Part shown: piece after piece, positions 15,876 through 25,510 of the stretch
How the letters are laid out: every line of letters begins with the position of its first letter
How positions within the stretch are numbered: position 1 is the stretch's first letter
Assembly: GCF_001399455.2 (NCBI RefSeq)
Contig: NZ_LLEI02000010.1
Location: forward strand, 62,001 to 126,000
Source of the DNA: Vibrio bivalvicida
GTDB taxonomy: Bacteria > Pseudomonadota > Gammaproteobacteria > Enterobacterales > Vibrionaceae
Length of the DNA: 64,000 nt
Direction: 5' to 3'
Program-made: the position numbers and the translations under genes
Notes under the pieces: generated by a model
Database searches by the model: none
Told to the model about the DNA's origin: nothing
The model's input: the letters and a program-made list of their open reading frames with translations, nothing else

Positions 15876-16592
15876 ATGCGTCCAAACGATCGCAAGGCGG
15901 ACCAAGTTCGCCCAATCAAAATTACTCGTAACTACACAGCTTATGCAGAAGGTTCTGTATTGGTTGAATTCGGCAATACAAAAGTACTTTGTAATGCGAC
16001 CGTTGAAGAGAACGTTCCACGCTGGCTTAAAGGTCAGGGTAAGGGCTGGGTAACGGCAGAATATGGCATGCTGCCACGTTCAACGCATTCACGTATGCGT
16101 CGTGAAGCGGCAAGTGGTAAGCAAGGTGGTCGTACGATGGAAATCCAACGTCTGATTGCTCGTAGCTTACGCGCAGTAGTTGACCTAGAAGCAATGGGCG
16201 AAATCATGGTGACAGTAGACTGTGATGTAATCCAAGCGGATGGCGGTACGCGTACTGCGTCTATCTCTGGTGCTAGCGTTGCGATGGCTGATGCATTCCA
16301 ACACTTAGTAGAGAAGGGCAAACTTAAAGCTAACCCAATGAAAGGCCACGTAGCAGCCGTTTCTGTGGGCATTCTAGGTGAAGATATTCTTTGTGACCTT
16401 GAATACACAGAAGACTCTGCAGCAGATACCGATATGAACGTAGTGATGACCGAAGACGGTCGCATGATTGAAGTTCAAGGCACGGCAGAGGGTGAACCAT
16501 TCACCCACGCTGAGCTGATGAAGTTGCTCGAGTCGGCGACCAAAGGTATTACCGAGATCGTAGCCGCGCAGAAGGCGGCGTTAGAAAATTGA
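15876..16592 (+). CDS. rph: Ribonuclease PH
   Basis: 238 residues from [14 protein letters not shown], the full family length. AAGG 9 nt upstream supports ATG 15876 over the ATG two codons earlier. RNase PH is a phosphorolytic 3'-5' exonuclease that trims tRNA 3' ends with inorganic phosphate. Visible hallmarks are the first RNase PH domain ([23 protein letters not shown]), the phosphate-binding region [22 protein letters not shown], and [16 protein letters not shown]. It precedes pyrE by 122 nt with a terminator/attenuator between, the same rph-pyrE order as in E. coli. Unlike in E. coli K-12, the gene is not frameshifted. Confidence 0.97.
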   Translation: MRPNDRKADQVRPIKITRNYTAYAEGSVLVEFGNTKVLCNATVEENVPRWLKGQGKGWVTAEYGMLPRSTHSRMRREAASGKQGGRTMEIQRLIARSLRAVVDLEAMGEIMVTVDCDVIQADGGTRTASISGASVAMADAFQHLVEKGKLKANPMKGHVAAVSVGILGEDILCDLEYTEDSAADTDMNVVMTEDGRMIEVQGTAEGEPFTHAELMKLLESATKGITEIVAAQKAALEN

Positions 16593-16601
16593 TTTTTGTT
16601 A

Positions 16602-16634
16602 AATAGCTTCCCCTAAAAAGGAAGCTATTTTTTT
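16602..16634 (+). terminator. Terminator/attenuator between rph and pyrE
   Basis: A 10-bp stem AATAGCTTCC / GGAAGCTATT, 8-nt loop, then seven T's (16628-16634). In E. coli, pyrE is attenuated through coupled translation of rph; the same position here suggests an equivalent control by UTP supply. Confidence 0.85.
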
Positions 16635-16677
16635 ATCAAGATTTAGTGAAGGCTAAGTTTTGACCTGTTTATAAACC

Positions 16678-16700
16678 GTCTAGAAAACTAGACCTTTTAT
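16678..16700 (+). promoter_or_regulatory. Small hairpin in the pyrE leader
   Basis: GTCTAG / CTAGAC with an AAAA loop, followed by CTTTTATTT, lies 22 nt before the pyrE start. It could be a second weak attenuator stem. It is short and unproven. Confidence 0.35.
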
Positions 16701-16714
16701 TTAGAGAGAAAGTA

Positions 16715-17356
16715 ATGAAAGCATACCAGCGTGAATTTATTGAGTTTGCACTAGAGAAAGAAGTCTTAAAATTTGGCGAGTTTACTTTAAAGTCTGGCCG
16801 TAAGAGCCCGTACTTCTTTAACGCTGGTCTTTTCAATACTGGTCGTGACTTAGCGCGTCTAGGTCGTTTCTACGCAGCAGCGCTAGCAGATTCTGCCATT
16901 GAGTTCGATGTGCTATTTGGCCCTGCGTACAAAGGTATTCCAATTGCGACGACAACAGCGGTAGCTCTAGCGGATCACCACGATGTGGATACGCCTTACT
17001 GTTTCAACCGTAAAGAAGCCAAAGATCACGGCGAAGGTGGCAACCTAGTAGGTAGCGCACTGGAAGGCCGCATCATGTTGGTGGACGATGTAATCACTGC
17101 AGGTACGGCAATCCGTGAGTCAATGGAAATCATCCAAGCAAATGGTGCTGATCTAGCGGGCGTTTTGGTTGCGATTGACCGCCAAGAGAAAGGTAAAGGT
17201 GATCTGTCTGCAATCCAAGAAGTTGAGCGTGACTTTGGCTGTGCAATTATTTCAATTGTTAGCCTGACTGACCTAGTGACTTTCCTAGAAGAGAAAGGTG
17301 CTGACGCTGAACATCTAGAAGCAGTGAAGGCTTACCGTGCTGAGTATGGGATTTAA
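16715..17356 (+). CDS. pyrE: Orotate phosphoribosyltransferase
   Basis: 213 residues, full length. It converts orotate and PRPP to orotidine 5'-phosphate in pyrimidine synthesis. The PRPP-binding motif [16 protein letters not shown] is intact, as is the N-terminal [14 protein letters not shown] segment and the flexible-loop region [21 protein letters not shown] precedes the ATG. It is downstream of rph with the attenuator between, so expression is probably tuned by pyrimidine level. Its 3' flank carries dispersed repeats before a shared terminator. Confidence 0.97.
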   Translation: MKAYQREFIEFALEKEVLKFGEFTLKSGRKSPYFFNAGLFNTGRDLARLGRFYAAALADSAIEFDVLFGPAYKGIPIATTTAVALADHHDVDTPYCFNRKEAKDHGEGGNLVGSALEGRIMLVDDVITAGTAIRESMEIIQANGADLAGVLVAIDRQEKGKGDLSAIQEVERDFGCAIISIVSLTDLVTFLEEKGADAEHLEAVKAYRAEYGI

Positions 17357-17426
17357 GAGCGGATTTCGTCCTTTAGAACGCTTTGCTACGAGAATCGGGA
17401 ACGGGCTTCGCCCTTCGAGAGGTTAA
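17357..17426. repeat. REP-like mini-hairpin cluster, copy A
   Basis: The sequence contains GCGGATTTCGTCC, GAACGCTTTGC and GGGCTTCGCCC units ending CGAGAG. Related clusters lie after rpmG (copy B) and mutM (copy C). Each has small GC-rich stems around TTCG loops and the same flanking words (GAACG, CGAGA). It starts at the pyrE stop codon. Confidence 0.7.
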
Positions 17427-17428
17427 CT

Positions 17429-17531
17429 GTCATTCCATAGAGTGACGAAGGTGCGAGTAGGGAATCTCATTAAGAGTTCGATTCGCTTCAAGAGATCCCC
17501 AACTCACTCGTTCCTCGTTCTTGAGGATGAC
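17429..17531. repeat. MITE-like intergenic element
   Basis: About 103 bp bounded by GTCATTCC at the left and the near-inverse GGATGAC at the right, with internal GGAATCTC / GAGATCCCC complementarity. The style matches the common GTCATTCC...GGAATGAC interspersed repeats of proteobacteria. It has no coding capacity. Confidence 0.5.
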
Positions 17532-17553
17532 GGGATTGACCTATTGAAACGAA

Positions 17554-17588
17554 AAGGGTTGACGCTTTCACGTCAACCCTTCTTTGTT
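17554..17588. terminator. Shared terminator between pyrE and the acyltransferase gene
   Basis: An 11-bp perfect stem AAGGGTTGACG / CGTCAACCCTT with a 6-nt loop lies between convergent genes. A short T-rich tail follows on the + side and GAAAA precedes it, giving TTTTC on the minus side. Confidence 0.85.
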
Positions 17589-17596
17589 CCATATCT

Positions 17597-18589
17597 CTAG
17601 CTATCAATATCATCCTTATCACCATGGTGTGAGTTATCGTAAATCTCACGACCATCGCGTTGGGTTTTTAGCAGCGAAAGGTTCCACATATATTGCTCCG
17701 GATGTGGGCGAACCAAGTCTTCAATCGCTTGGTTCATTGCGCGAGCATCGGCCTCTTCATCGCCTGTTGGGAAGTTTTCAAGCGCAGGCAGGATATGAAC
17801 TTCATACTTGCCGGTTTTATCGTTATAGGCAGGAAGTACAGGGACTACTCTCGCTTTTGACAAGCGAGCCATTTTACCGAAGCCTTTTAATGTAGCCTTC
17901 TCTGTACCAAAGAAAGGCACAAATACTGAGTTGGCTGGGCCAAAGTCTTCATCTGGCAGCCAGTATCCTAAGTAGCCATCTTTAATTGAGCGCACGAAAG
18001 GTTTCACCCCCGCTTCGCGGGCAAAGATACGACCACCATACTGCATGCGCTGAACCTGCATTAGCCAATCACCAATTGGATTGCGCTGCGGCTTCATAAT
18101 AGTAGTCACCTTGTAGCCTTTGGCAGCTAGCATAACGGCAGGGTAATCTACAGCCCAAGCGTGTGGTGCTAGGATAATCACGTTCTCGCCCGCATCTAAT
18201 AGCGGTAAGATATTTTCCTCTCCGATCATGACTCCGCGATTTTGGTTATGCTTGGTCGAGCGTACTAAGAATTCAGAGTAACCGAGTAGATACTGCGCCG
18301 CTTTTACGAACGTCTCTTCAAGGATTTGTTGGCGTTCTTGCTCAGATTTCTCAGGGAAACAGTATCTTAGATTTACGCGCGCACGACGTACTACGCGACC
18401 ATTTTTACGTACAGCGAACACCGATAGCTTGCGAGCTAGGGTATCGCGCAGTCGAAACGGGATAAAAGCAAACAGCGCGGCAAACAAGAGGCCTATCCAA
18501 GTGCCCCAGTGCTTAGGGTGGAGAAAAGACCACTCAAAGGTTGGGTTATGTAGATGCTTGTCTATGCTGTTTTTATCATTGGTGCTCAT
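17597..18589 (-). CDS. lpxM: Lipid A secondary acyltransferase (LpxM/LpxN type)
   Basis: 330 residues of the LpxL/LpxM (HtrB/MsbB) family, which adds a secondary acyl chain to Kdo2-lipid A at the inner membrane. It has the N-terminal HPKHWGTWIG anchor helix and the catalytic HX4D pair (His143, Asp148 in APHAWAVD). The PDEDFGPANSVFVPFFG segment is characteristic. It is 15 nt after a second family member. In V. cholerae the gene in this place is called lpxN and transfers a hydroxylated chain linked to later glycine addition and polymyxin resistance; whether that holds here is inference from gene order. Confidence 0.93.
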   Translation of the reverse strand: MSTNDKNSIDKHLHNPTFEWSFLHPKHWGTWIGLLFAALFAFIPFRLRDTLARKLSVFAVRKNGRVVRRARVNLRYCFPEKSEQERQQILEETFVKAAQYLLGYSEFLVRSTKHNQNRGVMIGEENILPLLDAGENVIILAPHAWAVDYPAVMLAAKGYKVTTIMKPQRNPIGDWLMQVQRMQYGGRIFAREAGVKPFVRSIKDGYLGYWLPDEDFGPANSVFVPFFGTEKATLKGFGKMARLSKARVVPVLPAYNDKTGKYEVHILPALENFPTGDEEADARAMNQAIEDLVRPHPEQYMWNLSLLKTQRDGREIYDNSHHGDKDDIDS

Positions 18590-18604
18590 TCAGCAGGGCC
18601 TATG

Positions 18605-19555
18605 TTATTGATAACGTGAGTTAGTTAGTGTTTCGTCTGGTAGTGACTTAAAGCGTTTGTGTAGCCACATCCATTGTTCAGGAGCACGCAGAATAAGCTC
18701 CTCGACAAACTTATTCATATACGCCGCTGCAGCGGTTTCATCTTTTTTCGGGTAGTCAGGTTCAATATTTCTGTCGGCGATAATTTCATATTTCCCTTTG
18801 CCGTTTCTAAAACCTGAACCTGGGACAATGGCACATTTACTGGTGTAGGCAAGAATACTAGTTCCTGTTGTGGTACAGGCTTGTTCAACAGCAAAGAAAG
18901 GCACAAACACAGATTTGTTATGACCGTAATCTTGGTCGGGCAGATAAAACAGACGGTGTCCTTGGCGCAGTACGCGAATCATCTGTTTCAGATCAGTACG
19001 GTAGATAAGTTTGTTGCCGTTGCGAGAACGACCACGGTACTGGATAAACTCATAGGCAGCGTTACTATGTGGACGGTAAGCGCCATAACCTTGTAAACCT
19101 AATACACCAAAGGCACGTGCCGTTATCTCAAGGTTGAGTGCGTGTACGCAGCAAAGTAGAACACCTTTGCCTTGTTTATCAAGGGTTTTTAGCTCTTCAA
19201 TATCTTTGGCAACGAGGATGCGTTTAAATCGCCAGGTTGGCCAAAACCAAGTGATTCCGGTTTCAATTAATGCCATACCGGTATTTTTGAAGTTTTCTTC
19301 GACAAGTTTTTCTACTTCTGATTGAGGCATCTCAGGAAAGGCCAATTCGAAGTTTCTTCTAGCTACATGCACGCGGGATTTACCAAGTCGCATGCCGACG
19401 CGGCCTATACTATGCCCTATACGTAATAACAGAGTGTAAGGCAGAATGTTGACAATCAAGGCAAGCAGTCCAAAGCCGAGCCAAACTCCCCAGTGTTTTG
19501 GGGACAGTAAGGAAAGGGTAAAAGGTGGCGGTTGATTGTACTTATCTTTACTCAT
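18605..19555 (-). CDS. lpxL: Lipid A acyltransferase (LpxL type)
   Basis: 316 residues, the same family as the next gene, with HWGVWLGFGLLALI as membrane anchor and the HX4E catalytic pair (His138, Glu143 in CCVHALNLE), the LpxL-type variant. PDQDYGHNKSVFVPFF is the matching substrate-region motif. It should add the first secondary acyl chain to lipid A in the inner membrane. It lies 5 nt after slmA, so slmA-lpxL-lpxM form one transcript, an order shared with V. cholerae. No anomaly is seen. Confidence 0.93.
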   Translation of the reverse strand: MSKDKYNQPPPFTLSLLSPKHWGVWLGFGLLALIVNILPYTLLLRIGHSIGRVGMRLGKSRVHVARRNFELAFPEMPQSEVEKLVEENFKNTGMALIETGITWFWPTWRFKRILVAKDIEELKTLDKQGKGVLLCCVHALNLEITARAFGVLGLQGYGAYRPHSNAAYEFIQYRGRSRNGNKLIYRTDLKQMIRVLRQGHRLFYLPDQDYGHNKSVFVPFFAVEQACTTTGTSILAYTSKCAIVPGSGFRNGKGKYEIIADRNIEPDYPKKDETAAAAYMNKFVEELILRAPEQWMWLHKRFKSLPDETLTNSRYQ

Positions 19556-19560
19556 AGCGA

Positions 19561-20151
19561 TTACTTTATTTGTGCACTCAAAAGTGCCCAGTACTCTTCA
19601 AAGTTTGCAGTCGGTTGGTATTTAAAGTCTGAGCGAACGAATCGGTTTAAGCTTCCTTCTACCTGACCAAGCAGTTGGGCAGCTAATACCTTCTCATCAA
19701 CAGGAAATGCTTTTCCTTCACGCAGCATACGCTCACGTAGGATCTGACGGATAGAGGTTTCAATACGCTCAAATAGCTGATTGATACGGTCACGCAAGCG
19801 TTCATTTTCAAACATTAGTGCGTGACCAGACAAAATACGGCTCAGACCTGGATTGCGCTCAGCAAAGGCCAGAATCAATTGCAGTACGAGTCGAATTCGA
19901 GTCAGAGTGTCTTTCTCTTCATCCAGAATACGGTTGATACGCGACATTAAAGATTCTTCGATAAACTCGATTAAGCCTTCGAACATGCGCGCTTTACTTG
20001 GAAAGTGTCTGTACAGAGCGGCTTCTGAAACGCCAACTTGCTTAGCGAGTTTTGCGGTAGTAATGCGTGAAGCGCCTTCGTTGGACTCCAGCATTTCAGC
20101 CAATGCTTGCAAAATTTCATCTCGGCGGTTGGTTTTTCTTGTTCCGGCCAT
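19561..20151 (-). CDS. slmA: Nucleoid occlusion factor SlmA
   Basis: 196 residues from [15 protein letters not shown], the standard family start; an open frame 15 codons upstream is not conserved-looking. It is a TetR-type DNA-binding protein: the N-terminal helix-turn-helix ([31 protein letters not shown]) binds specific chromosomal sites, and the protein then blocks FtsZ ring assembly over the nucleoid. The C-terminal dimer domain is complete ([22 protein letters not shown]). Gene order coaBC-slmA is as in other gamma-proteobacteria. Confidence 0.96.
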   Translation of the reverse strand: MAGTRKTNRRDEILQALAEMLESNEGASRITTAKLAKQVGVSEAALYRHFPSKARMFEGLIEFIEESLMSRINRILDEEKDTLTRIRLVLQLILAFAERNPGLSRILSGHALMFENERLRDRINQLFERIETSIRQILRERMLREGKAFPVDEKVLAAQLLGQVEGSLNRFVRSDFKYQPTANFEEYWALLSAQIK

Positions 20152-20272
20152 GAACCTTTTCCTTATTGTTACCATTCTGAATAAAGCTTTGAGCAAAACA
20201 GCTCAAAGCCAACAACTTATGACGATTCCATTTATCGCGAAGGTTTGTTCTTGTTGAGAATAAATATGAGCT

Positions 20273-21478
20273 TTACGCTTCTAGTTTGTCCGCGATTGTC
20301 ATGATGATTTGCGAGGCAATTTGTTGCTTCGACGCAAGGGTAAGTGATTGCTTACCATCTTTCCAGTATACGGTGATTGCATTGTCGTTGCTATTGAAGC
20401 CTTGCCCTTCGACAGAGACATCGTTAGCACAAATCATATCAAGATTCTTCTTGCTGAGCTTTGTACATGCGTAGTGTTCTACGTCTTTAGTTTCGGCAGC
20501 AAACCCAACGGTAAATGGTCGAGACTCACTGAGAGCAGCGACAGAAGCGATAATGTCGGGATTCTTCACCATAGTGATGGTCATTTGATCGCTATCATCG
20601 GTCTTTTTGATTTTTTGCTCGGCGATGGATTCAGGGCGATAGTCAGCAACTGCGGCGCAGCCGATAAAGATGTCATGAGTTTTCGCTTGCTCGATCGCAG
20701 CGTTATACATGCTTTGCGCACTGTCGACATCAATACGCTCTACACCTGTTGGTGTCGCAAGGGATACTGGGCCAGAAACGAGCGTTACTTTTGCTCCCTG
20801 TGCTACTGCAGCTTGCGCCAATGCAAAGCCCATTTTTCCAGAACTGTGGTTAGAGATGTAGCGCACAGGATCGATCGCTTCACGGGTTGGACCTGCCGTA
20901 ATCACTACTGATTTGCCTTTAAGTGGCTTATCAGCAAAAAACTGTTCACATCGTTCGACGAGCTGCATTGGCTCTAACATGCGCCCAGGGCCCACATCTC
21001 CGCACGCTTGTTCGCCTGCCGCAGGGCCCCAAACATGCATACCACGACGCGCAAGGGTTGCGATGTTCTCTTGGGTTGCGATATTGCGATACATCTGCTG
21101 ATTCATTGCTGGTGAGACGGCAATTGGTGAGTCGGTGGCAAGCACCAAGGTCGTGAGTAAATCATTACCCATACCTGCGCTCATGCGGGCAATTAAATCA
21201 GCGGTTGCTGGTGCAAGTAAGACAAGATCAGCCCACTTGGCAAGCTCGATATGCCCCATAGAGGCTTCGGCAGCAGGATCGAGCAGGCTATCAGAGACAG
21301 GTCTGCCAGAGACGGCCTGCATGGTCAGTGGGGTAATAAATTCTTTAGCTGCTTTGGTCATAACCACTTGAACCTGCGCGCCACGTTCAATAAGGCGGCG
21401 AGTCAGCTCGGCACATTTGTAAGCAGCGATACCACCACTAATACCTAATAGGATCTTTTTACCTGCGAGTGTTTGCAT
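20273..21478 (-). CDS. coaBC: Bifunctional phosphopantothenoylcysteine decarboxylase/synthetase
   Basis: 401 residues, full length. The N-terminal CoaC flavoprotein ([33 protein letters not shown] with the redox Cys) decarboxylates phosphopantothenoylcysteine. The C-terminal CoaB part ([36 protein letters not shown]) ligates cysteine to phosphopantothenate using CTP. The two steps serve coenzyme A synthesis; coaD, the next pathway enzyme, lies 3.4 kb away. It is divergent from radC and upstream of slmA on its strand. Confidence 0.97.
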   Translation of the reverse strand: MQTLAGKKILLGISGGIAAYKCAELTRRLIERGAQVQVVMTKAAKEFITPLTMQAVSGRPVSDSLLDPAAEASMGHIELAKWADLVLLAPATADLIARMSAGMGNDLLTTLVLATDSPIAVSPAMNQQMYRNIATQENIATLARRGMHVWGPAAGEQACGDVGPGRMLEPMQLVERCEQFFADKPLKGKSVVITAGPTREAIDPVRYISNHSSGKMGFALAQAAVAQGAKVTLVSGPVSLATPTGVERIDVDSAQSMYNAAIEQAKTHDIFIGCAAVADYRPESIAEQKIKKTDDSDQMTITMVKNPDIIASVAALSESRPFTVGFAAETKDVEHYACTKLSKKNLDMICANDVSVEGQGFNSNDNAITVYWKDGKQSLTLASKQQIASQIIMTIADKLEA

Positions 21479-21717
21479 GATGATCTTCCTTAAAATTTCT
21501 GCCCGTAAGATACCACGGCTGATATTTACGTGCCTAGGGTCGCTATCTGAGTTATTAAATTTGAAAGTTGATTTGGTGCAAAGTTTGCAACACCTCTATC
21601 GCTACAGTGTTTCAAGCTCTGCGCTTAGTTAATCGCACTGTCTCTTGCTCGGTTTTATCTATGGTGCCTTCTTTATTTACTCTAACTTTTGATGAGTTCA
21701 GCACGAATGGGATATAG

Positions 21718-22386
21718 ATGAACGCTTTACCTAAAGAATCTATGCCACGAGAAAAGCTTCTATCACATGGCCCGCAATCGTTAACGGATGCCGAGCTACT
21801 GGCAATATTTTTAAGAACGGGTACCCAAGGGATGAATGTTCTGGCTTTATCAGACCATTTGATTAAGGAATTTGGCTCACTCAGAGCGCTTTTTTCTGCG
21901 GACTTAGACCAATTTTGTCGTCACAAAGGGCTCGGTGTCGCTAAATATGTTCAACTGCAAGCGGTACTAGAAATGACCCAACGTTACTTAGCAGAGACGC
22001 TAAAGCGTGGTGATGCCTTGACGAGTCCTGAACAAACGAAGCTCTATCTATCTGGACTACTCAGAGATAAGCAGAGAGAAGAATTCTTTGTGCTCTTTTT
22101 AGACAATCAACATCGAGTGATCTGTGGAGAGTCTCTGTTCCAAGGCACGATAGATGCTGCATCAGTTTATCCACGCGAGGTGGTAAAGCGCGCTTTAGAG
22201 CACAATTCTGCTGCCTTGATTTTGGCACATAATCACCCGTCAGGCGTTGCAGAGCCTAGCCAGAGCGATCGACGAATAACCCGTCGAATCAGTGATGCGT
22301 TAGCGCTGGTGGACATTCGCGTACTAGACCACTTCGTGGTTGGCGATGGAGAGATTGTTTCCTTTGCGGAGCGCGGTTGGATTTAA
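21718..22386 (+). CDS. radC: RadC family protein (chromosomal)
   Basis: 222 residues, the E. coli length. It has an N-terminal helix-hairpin-helix region ([33 protein letters not shown]) and a C-terminal MPN/JAB domain with the metal motif [16 protein letters not shown]. The biochemical role is unsettled; it is not essential for repair of radiation damage as once thought. It precedes rpmB in the classical order. A shorter paralogue, lacking the first domain, is carried on the island at 7631-8104. Confidence 0.96.
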   Translation: MNALPKESMPREKLLSHGPQSLTDAELLAIFLRTGTQGMNVLALSDHLIKEFGSLRALFSADLDQFCRHKGLGVAKYVQLQAVLEMTQRYLAETLKRGDALTSPEQTKLYLSGLLRDKQREEFFVLFLDNQHRVICGESLFQGTIDAASVYPREVVKRALEHNSAALILAHNHPSGVAEPSQSDRRITRRISDALALVDIRVLDHFVVGDGEIVSFAERGWI

Positions 22387-22506
22387 ATCACATTTTTAGT
22401 TGTGAGTTCGCTGAATTCTGCTACAATCCCCCGACATTTTTTAGCACATAAATCAGCTCTGCCTAAAAAAGATCACGAAAACCTGTAAAAAGGATCTGTT
22501 CGGGTC

Positions 22507-22535
22507 TTGAGCAATGCTAATCAAGTTAGTATAAT
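22507..22535 (+). promoter_or_regulatory. rpmB promoter with GC-rich discriminator
   Basis: TTGAGC, 17-nt spacer and a perfect TATAAT, followed by GCGCGACC, a discriminator typical of stringently controlled ribosomal genes. A second candidate, TTGTGA-16-TACAAT, lies at 22400-22427. The leader between contains a stem ACCTC / GAGGT (22581-22612) enclosing TTCTA/TAGAA, a possible site for autogenous control. Confidence 0.7.
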
Positions 22536-22662
22536 GCGCGACCTTTGATAGCCTTGTATGGGTTTCCATAGCGGTATAAGACCTCAAACTTCTAATTTAG
22601 AAACTGAGAGGTTCGGCCACCAAGGTTGATATCGAGCTGAAACGATTTTGGAGAAGACATTC

Positions 22663-22899
22663 ATGTCACGAGTATGCCAAGTAACTGGTAAGCGTCCAGT
22701 AACGGGTAACAACCGTTCACACGCACGCAATGCTACTAAGCGTCGTTTTCTGCCGAACCTACAAACTCATCGTTTCTGGGTAGAGAGCGAAAAACGTTTT
22801 GTTAAACTACGTCTATCTGCTAAAGGTATGCGTATCATCGATAAGAAAGGCATTGATGCTGTTCTTGTTGATATCCGTGCAAACGGCGTAAACGTTTAA
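22663..22899 (+). CDS. rpmB: 50S ribosomal protein L28
   Basis: 78 residues from [15 protein letters not shown], the universal start; GGAGAAGAC precedes it, and an earlier in-frame codon (22648) is not needed. The protein is highly basic with the family pattern [19 protein letters not shown]. It binds 23S rRNA in the large subunit. rpmG follows after 13 nt, the standard rpmB-rpmG operon. Its long leader with a strong promoter suggests growth-rate control. Confidence 0.98.
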   Translation: MSRVCQVTGKRPVTGNNRSHARNATKRRFLPNLQTHRFWVESEKRFVKLRLSAKGMRIIDKKGIDAVLVDIRANGVNV

Positions 22900-22912
22900 G
22901 AGGAAATAGACA

Positions 22913-23083
22913 ATGGCAAAGAAAGGCGTACGTGAGAAAATCCGTCTAGTATCTTCTGCAGGTACTGGTCACTTCTACACGACTGATAAGAACAAACGTA
23001 ACATGCCAGGCAAATTTGAGATCAAAAAGTTTGATCCAGTAGTTCGCCAGCACGTTATGTACAAAGAAGCTAAAATCAAGTAA
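22913..23083 (+). CDS. rpmG: 50S ribosomal protein L33
   Basis: 56 residues: [19 protein letters not shown]... ending KEAKIK. It is basic, with the [10 protein letters not shown] and [11 protein letters not shown] stretches typical of the family. No Cys pairs are present, so it is the zinc-free (C-minus) form. AAGAGGAAATAGACA upstream holds the ribosome binding site. It is co-transcribed with rpmB and followed by a strong terminator 40 nt later. Confidence 0.98.
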
Positions 23084-23123
23084 TTGATTCTTCTTTGAAC
23101 TTCCTTCGGGAAGCGTGAATTGA

Positions 23124-23160
23124 AACCCAATCATAGCAATATGGTTGGGTTTTTTATTTT
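23124..23160 (+). terminator. Terminator of the rpmB-rpmG operon
   Basis: An 11-bp stem AACCCAATCAT / ATGGTTGGGTT (one T-G wobble), 6-nt loop, then TTTTATTTTTT. A strong rho-independent terminator. Confidence 0.93.
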
Positions 23161-23163
23161 TTG

Positions 23164-23245
23164 GAGTGAAGGAGCGGGCTACGCCCTTCGTCCTATAGAA
23201 CGCTGTGCTCCGAGATCGGGCTTCGCCCTGCGAGAGAAATGTGTA
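23164..23245. repeat. REP-like mini-hairpin cluster, copy B
   Basis: It contains GGGCTACGCCC, GAACGCTGTGC and GGGCTTCGCCC units with CGAGA words, matching copies A and C in order. It begins just after the rpmG terminator. The whole stretch 23084-23405 has no gene: terminator, this cluster, and the heptamer array. Confidence 0.7.
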
Positions 23246-23300
23246 GTTGGCTTATCGAAAATTGCTAGCGGCACTTGTTTTCTAATAGGACAAAATAATC

Positions 23301-23338
23301 CCGCACCCCGCACCCCGCACCCCGCACCCCGCACCCCG
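23301..23338. repeat. CCGCACC heptamer tandem array
   Basis: Five exact copies of CCGCACC (23301-23335) plus a partial sixth. It lies 68 nt upstream of the small membrane protein gene. The 7-bp unit is not a multiple of three and the site is intergenic, so length changes would affect spacing, not protein. Confidence 0.9.
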
Positions 23339-23405
23339 TATCTCTCGCCTATCTATCTCTTTTCTGCTACTTTTGAGTCAGTTAAAGGCAGAGAAGTCAG
23401 ACACT

Positions 23406-23888
23406 ATGCGAGTTTCCCCTTCACGTCGTAAACGTTGGAACAATATCCTTATGTTAGGCATTATTGCGTTTATCGCTTTGCTTAACCTTCCTACTTTGAT
23501 CAAAACCTATCTACTTGAGCCTACGGTGGTTGAAAGCCCTTATCCATATCTGTTGAACCCTCAGGCAGAGCTACAAGCATTACATTTCTCTGATTGGTCA
23601 CTGGAGAAAAACCAAGGTCGCTGGCGCAGTACAGTGAATACCGCTATTCCTGAACAGGAACTTGCTCAGCGTTGGATTGATCTGGTGGGAACCGAAGTGA
23701 CTCAAAATAACTTCGATAGCTTAAAGCCTCAGCTTAGTAGCCCAAGTTCAATTGAAGCATGGTATTTAGATCAGGAAGAGCCGCAAAGGATCACCTATTA
23801 CCAAACCCCACAGTTTTGGTTGCTGAAAAACTGGCAAGATAAGTGGATAGCCATTTCGGTCGAACCTCGCTATCTTATGCCTCAGTAA
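23406..23888 (+). CDS. Hypothetical single-pass membrane protein
   Basis: 160 residues from ATG 23406 (AGAGAAG about 8 nt upstream); an in-frame TTG at 23373 would add 11 residues. A basic N-terminus (RVSPSRRKRWNN) is followed by one membrane helix (ILMLGIIAFIALLNLPTLI), so the rest should be periplasmic. The periplasmic part has many Trp and Tyr residues and a SDWSLEKNQGRWRS motif. V. cholerae has a hypothetical gene in this place between rpmG and mutM, so it is probably a conserved Vibrionaceae protein. Function unknown. Confidence 0.8.
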   Translation: MRVSPSRRKRWNNILMLGIIAFIALLNLPTLIKTYLLEPTVVESPYPYLLNPQAELQALHFSDWSLEKNQGRWRSTVNTAIPEQELAQRWIDLVGTEVTQNNFDSLKPQLSSPSSIEAWYLDQEEPQRITYYQTPQFWLLKNWQDKWIAISVEPRYLMPQ

Positions 23889-23925
23889 TATCACTACTTT
23901 GTGCTGTACGCGATAGGAACAACTG

Positions 23926-24732
23926 ATGCCTGAATTACCTGAAGTTGAAGTAAGCCGAATGGGGATCTCGCCTCACTTAATTGGTCAAACGGTGGCCAAA
24001 CTGACATTTCGCACCCCTAAGCTGCGTTGGGATATTCCAGCAGAGCTGAAAAAAATGGAAGGGCAGGTTATTCGGGGGATTTCTCGTCGAGCCAAGTATT
24101 TATTAATTGAAACAGATGCCGGTAGTGCGATTGTCCACCTTGGGATGTCTGGTTCATTAAGAGTGCTAGATGCTGAGATCTCACCTGCTAAACACGATCA
24201 CGTTGATCTGAAATTGACTAACGGTAAGGTGCTGCGCTACAACGACCCAAGGCGTTTTGGCGCTTGGCTATGGACAGAAGATGGTACTCACGCCGCACTA
24301 GGTAGTATGGGGCCTGAGCCACTAACATCGGAATTCAATGCCGATTACATTGCTGAAAAGGCCGCGAATAAACGTGTTGCGGTGAAGCAATTTATTATGG
24401 ATAACAAAGTTGTGGTTGGTGTCGGAAACATTTACGCCAATGAATCTTTGTTTAGTTCCGGTATCCATCCCACGCGACCTGCCGGAAAACTTACCGCGAA
24501 AGAGTGGGAGCTGTTGGTTAAAGAGATTAAGCAAGTACTAGATACTGCAATCAAACAGGGTGGAACGACCTTAAAAGACTTCGCTCAAGCAGATGGAAAG
24601 CCAGGTTACTTTGCTCAAGAGCTGCAAGTTTATGGCAAAGCAGGTGAGCCATGCCCAACTTGTGGTGAACTCATCGAAGAGCAGAAGATCGGACAGCGCA
24701 ATACGTTTTTTTGCAATCAGTGTCAGAAATAG
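23926..24732 (+). CDS. mutM: Formamidopyrimidine/8-oxoguanine DNA glycosylase
   Basis: 268 residues, full length. It removes oxidised purines (8-oxoG, FaPy) and cuts the strand at the lesion. It begins [11 protein letters not shown], in which the N-terminal Pro2 is the catalytic nucleophile and Glu3 the helper. The DNA-binding H2TH region ([14 protein letters not shown]) and the C-terminal zinc finger (CPTCGELI...FFCNQC) are complete. Gene order with coaD close by on the other strand is as in V. cholerae. Confidence 0.97.
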   Translation: MPELPEVEVSRMGISPHLIGQTVAKLTFRTPKLRWDIPAELKKMEGQVIRGISRRAKYLLIETDAGSAIVHLGMSGSLRVLDAEISPAKHDHVDLKLTNGKVLRYNDPRRFGAWLWTEDGTHAALGSMGPEPLTSEFNADYIAEKAANKRVAVKQFIMDNKVVVGVGNIYANESLFSSGIHPTRPAGKLTAKEWELLVKEIKQVLDTAIKQGGTTLKDFAQADGKPGYFAQELQVYGKAGEPCPTCGELIEEQKIGQRNTFFCNQCQK

Positions 24733-24816
24733 AGAGCAGAGCGGACTGCGTCCTTCGTGAACGGGCTGCGCCCTACGAGAATCTGGAACGGACTTCGTCC
24801 TCCGAGAGGTGGTTGC
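24733..24816. repeat. REP-like mini-hairpin cluster, copy C
   Basis: Units GCGGACTGCGTCC, GAACGGGCTGCGCCC and GAACGGACTTCGTCC with CGAGA words, directly after the mutM stop. Same layout as copies A and B. Compensating changes (GGGC..GCCC, GGAC..GTCC) keep the stems paired. Confidence 0.7.
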
Positions 24817-24912
24817 TAGCCGTGAGGTGGTAGAACCTTTGCTTCAACAAGGAAGATAGGATTAGTTTTTAAGGAGAGATAGAACGTAATAACCTAGCTC
24901 TCCAGCTTCCCA

Positions 24913-25422
<510 letters not shown>

Positions 25423-25510
25423 TCATTCCATCTCATTCAATGTTAACAAAAAGGCTCACAATTACCCACTGAAGCCGTTATCATTGGCACAAAAGATAGA
25501 CGTGGATTAA

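Noticed and set aside
16034..16465. 143-codon open frame opposite rph
   Set aside because: Shadow of the RNase PH coding region with biased composition.
20348..20911. 187-codon open frame opposite coaBC
   Set aside because: Antisense shadow of a conserved enzyme; no ribosome site and no family resemblance.
23120..23431. 103-codon open frame across the rpmG terminator and heptamer array
   Set aside because: It runs through a terminator, REP-like hairpins and a tandem repeat; the translation is low-complexity, has no ribosome site and matches no family.
17357..24816. CRISPR array from the repeated GC-rich hairpins
   Set aside because: Repeats are irregular, very short, lie in three separate gaps, and have no unique spacers of constant length or cas genes.
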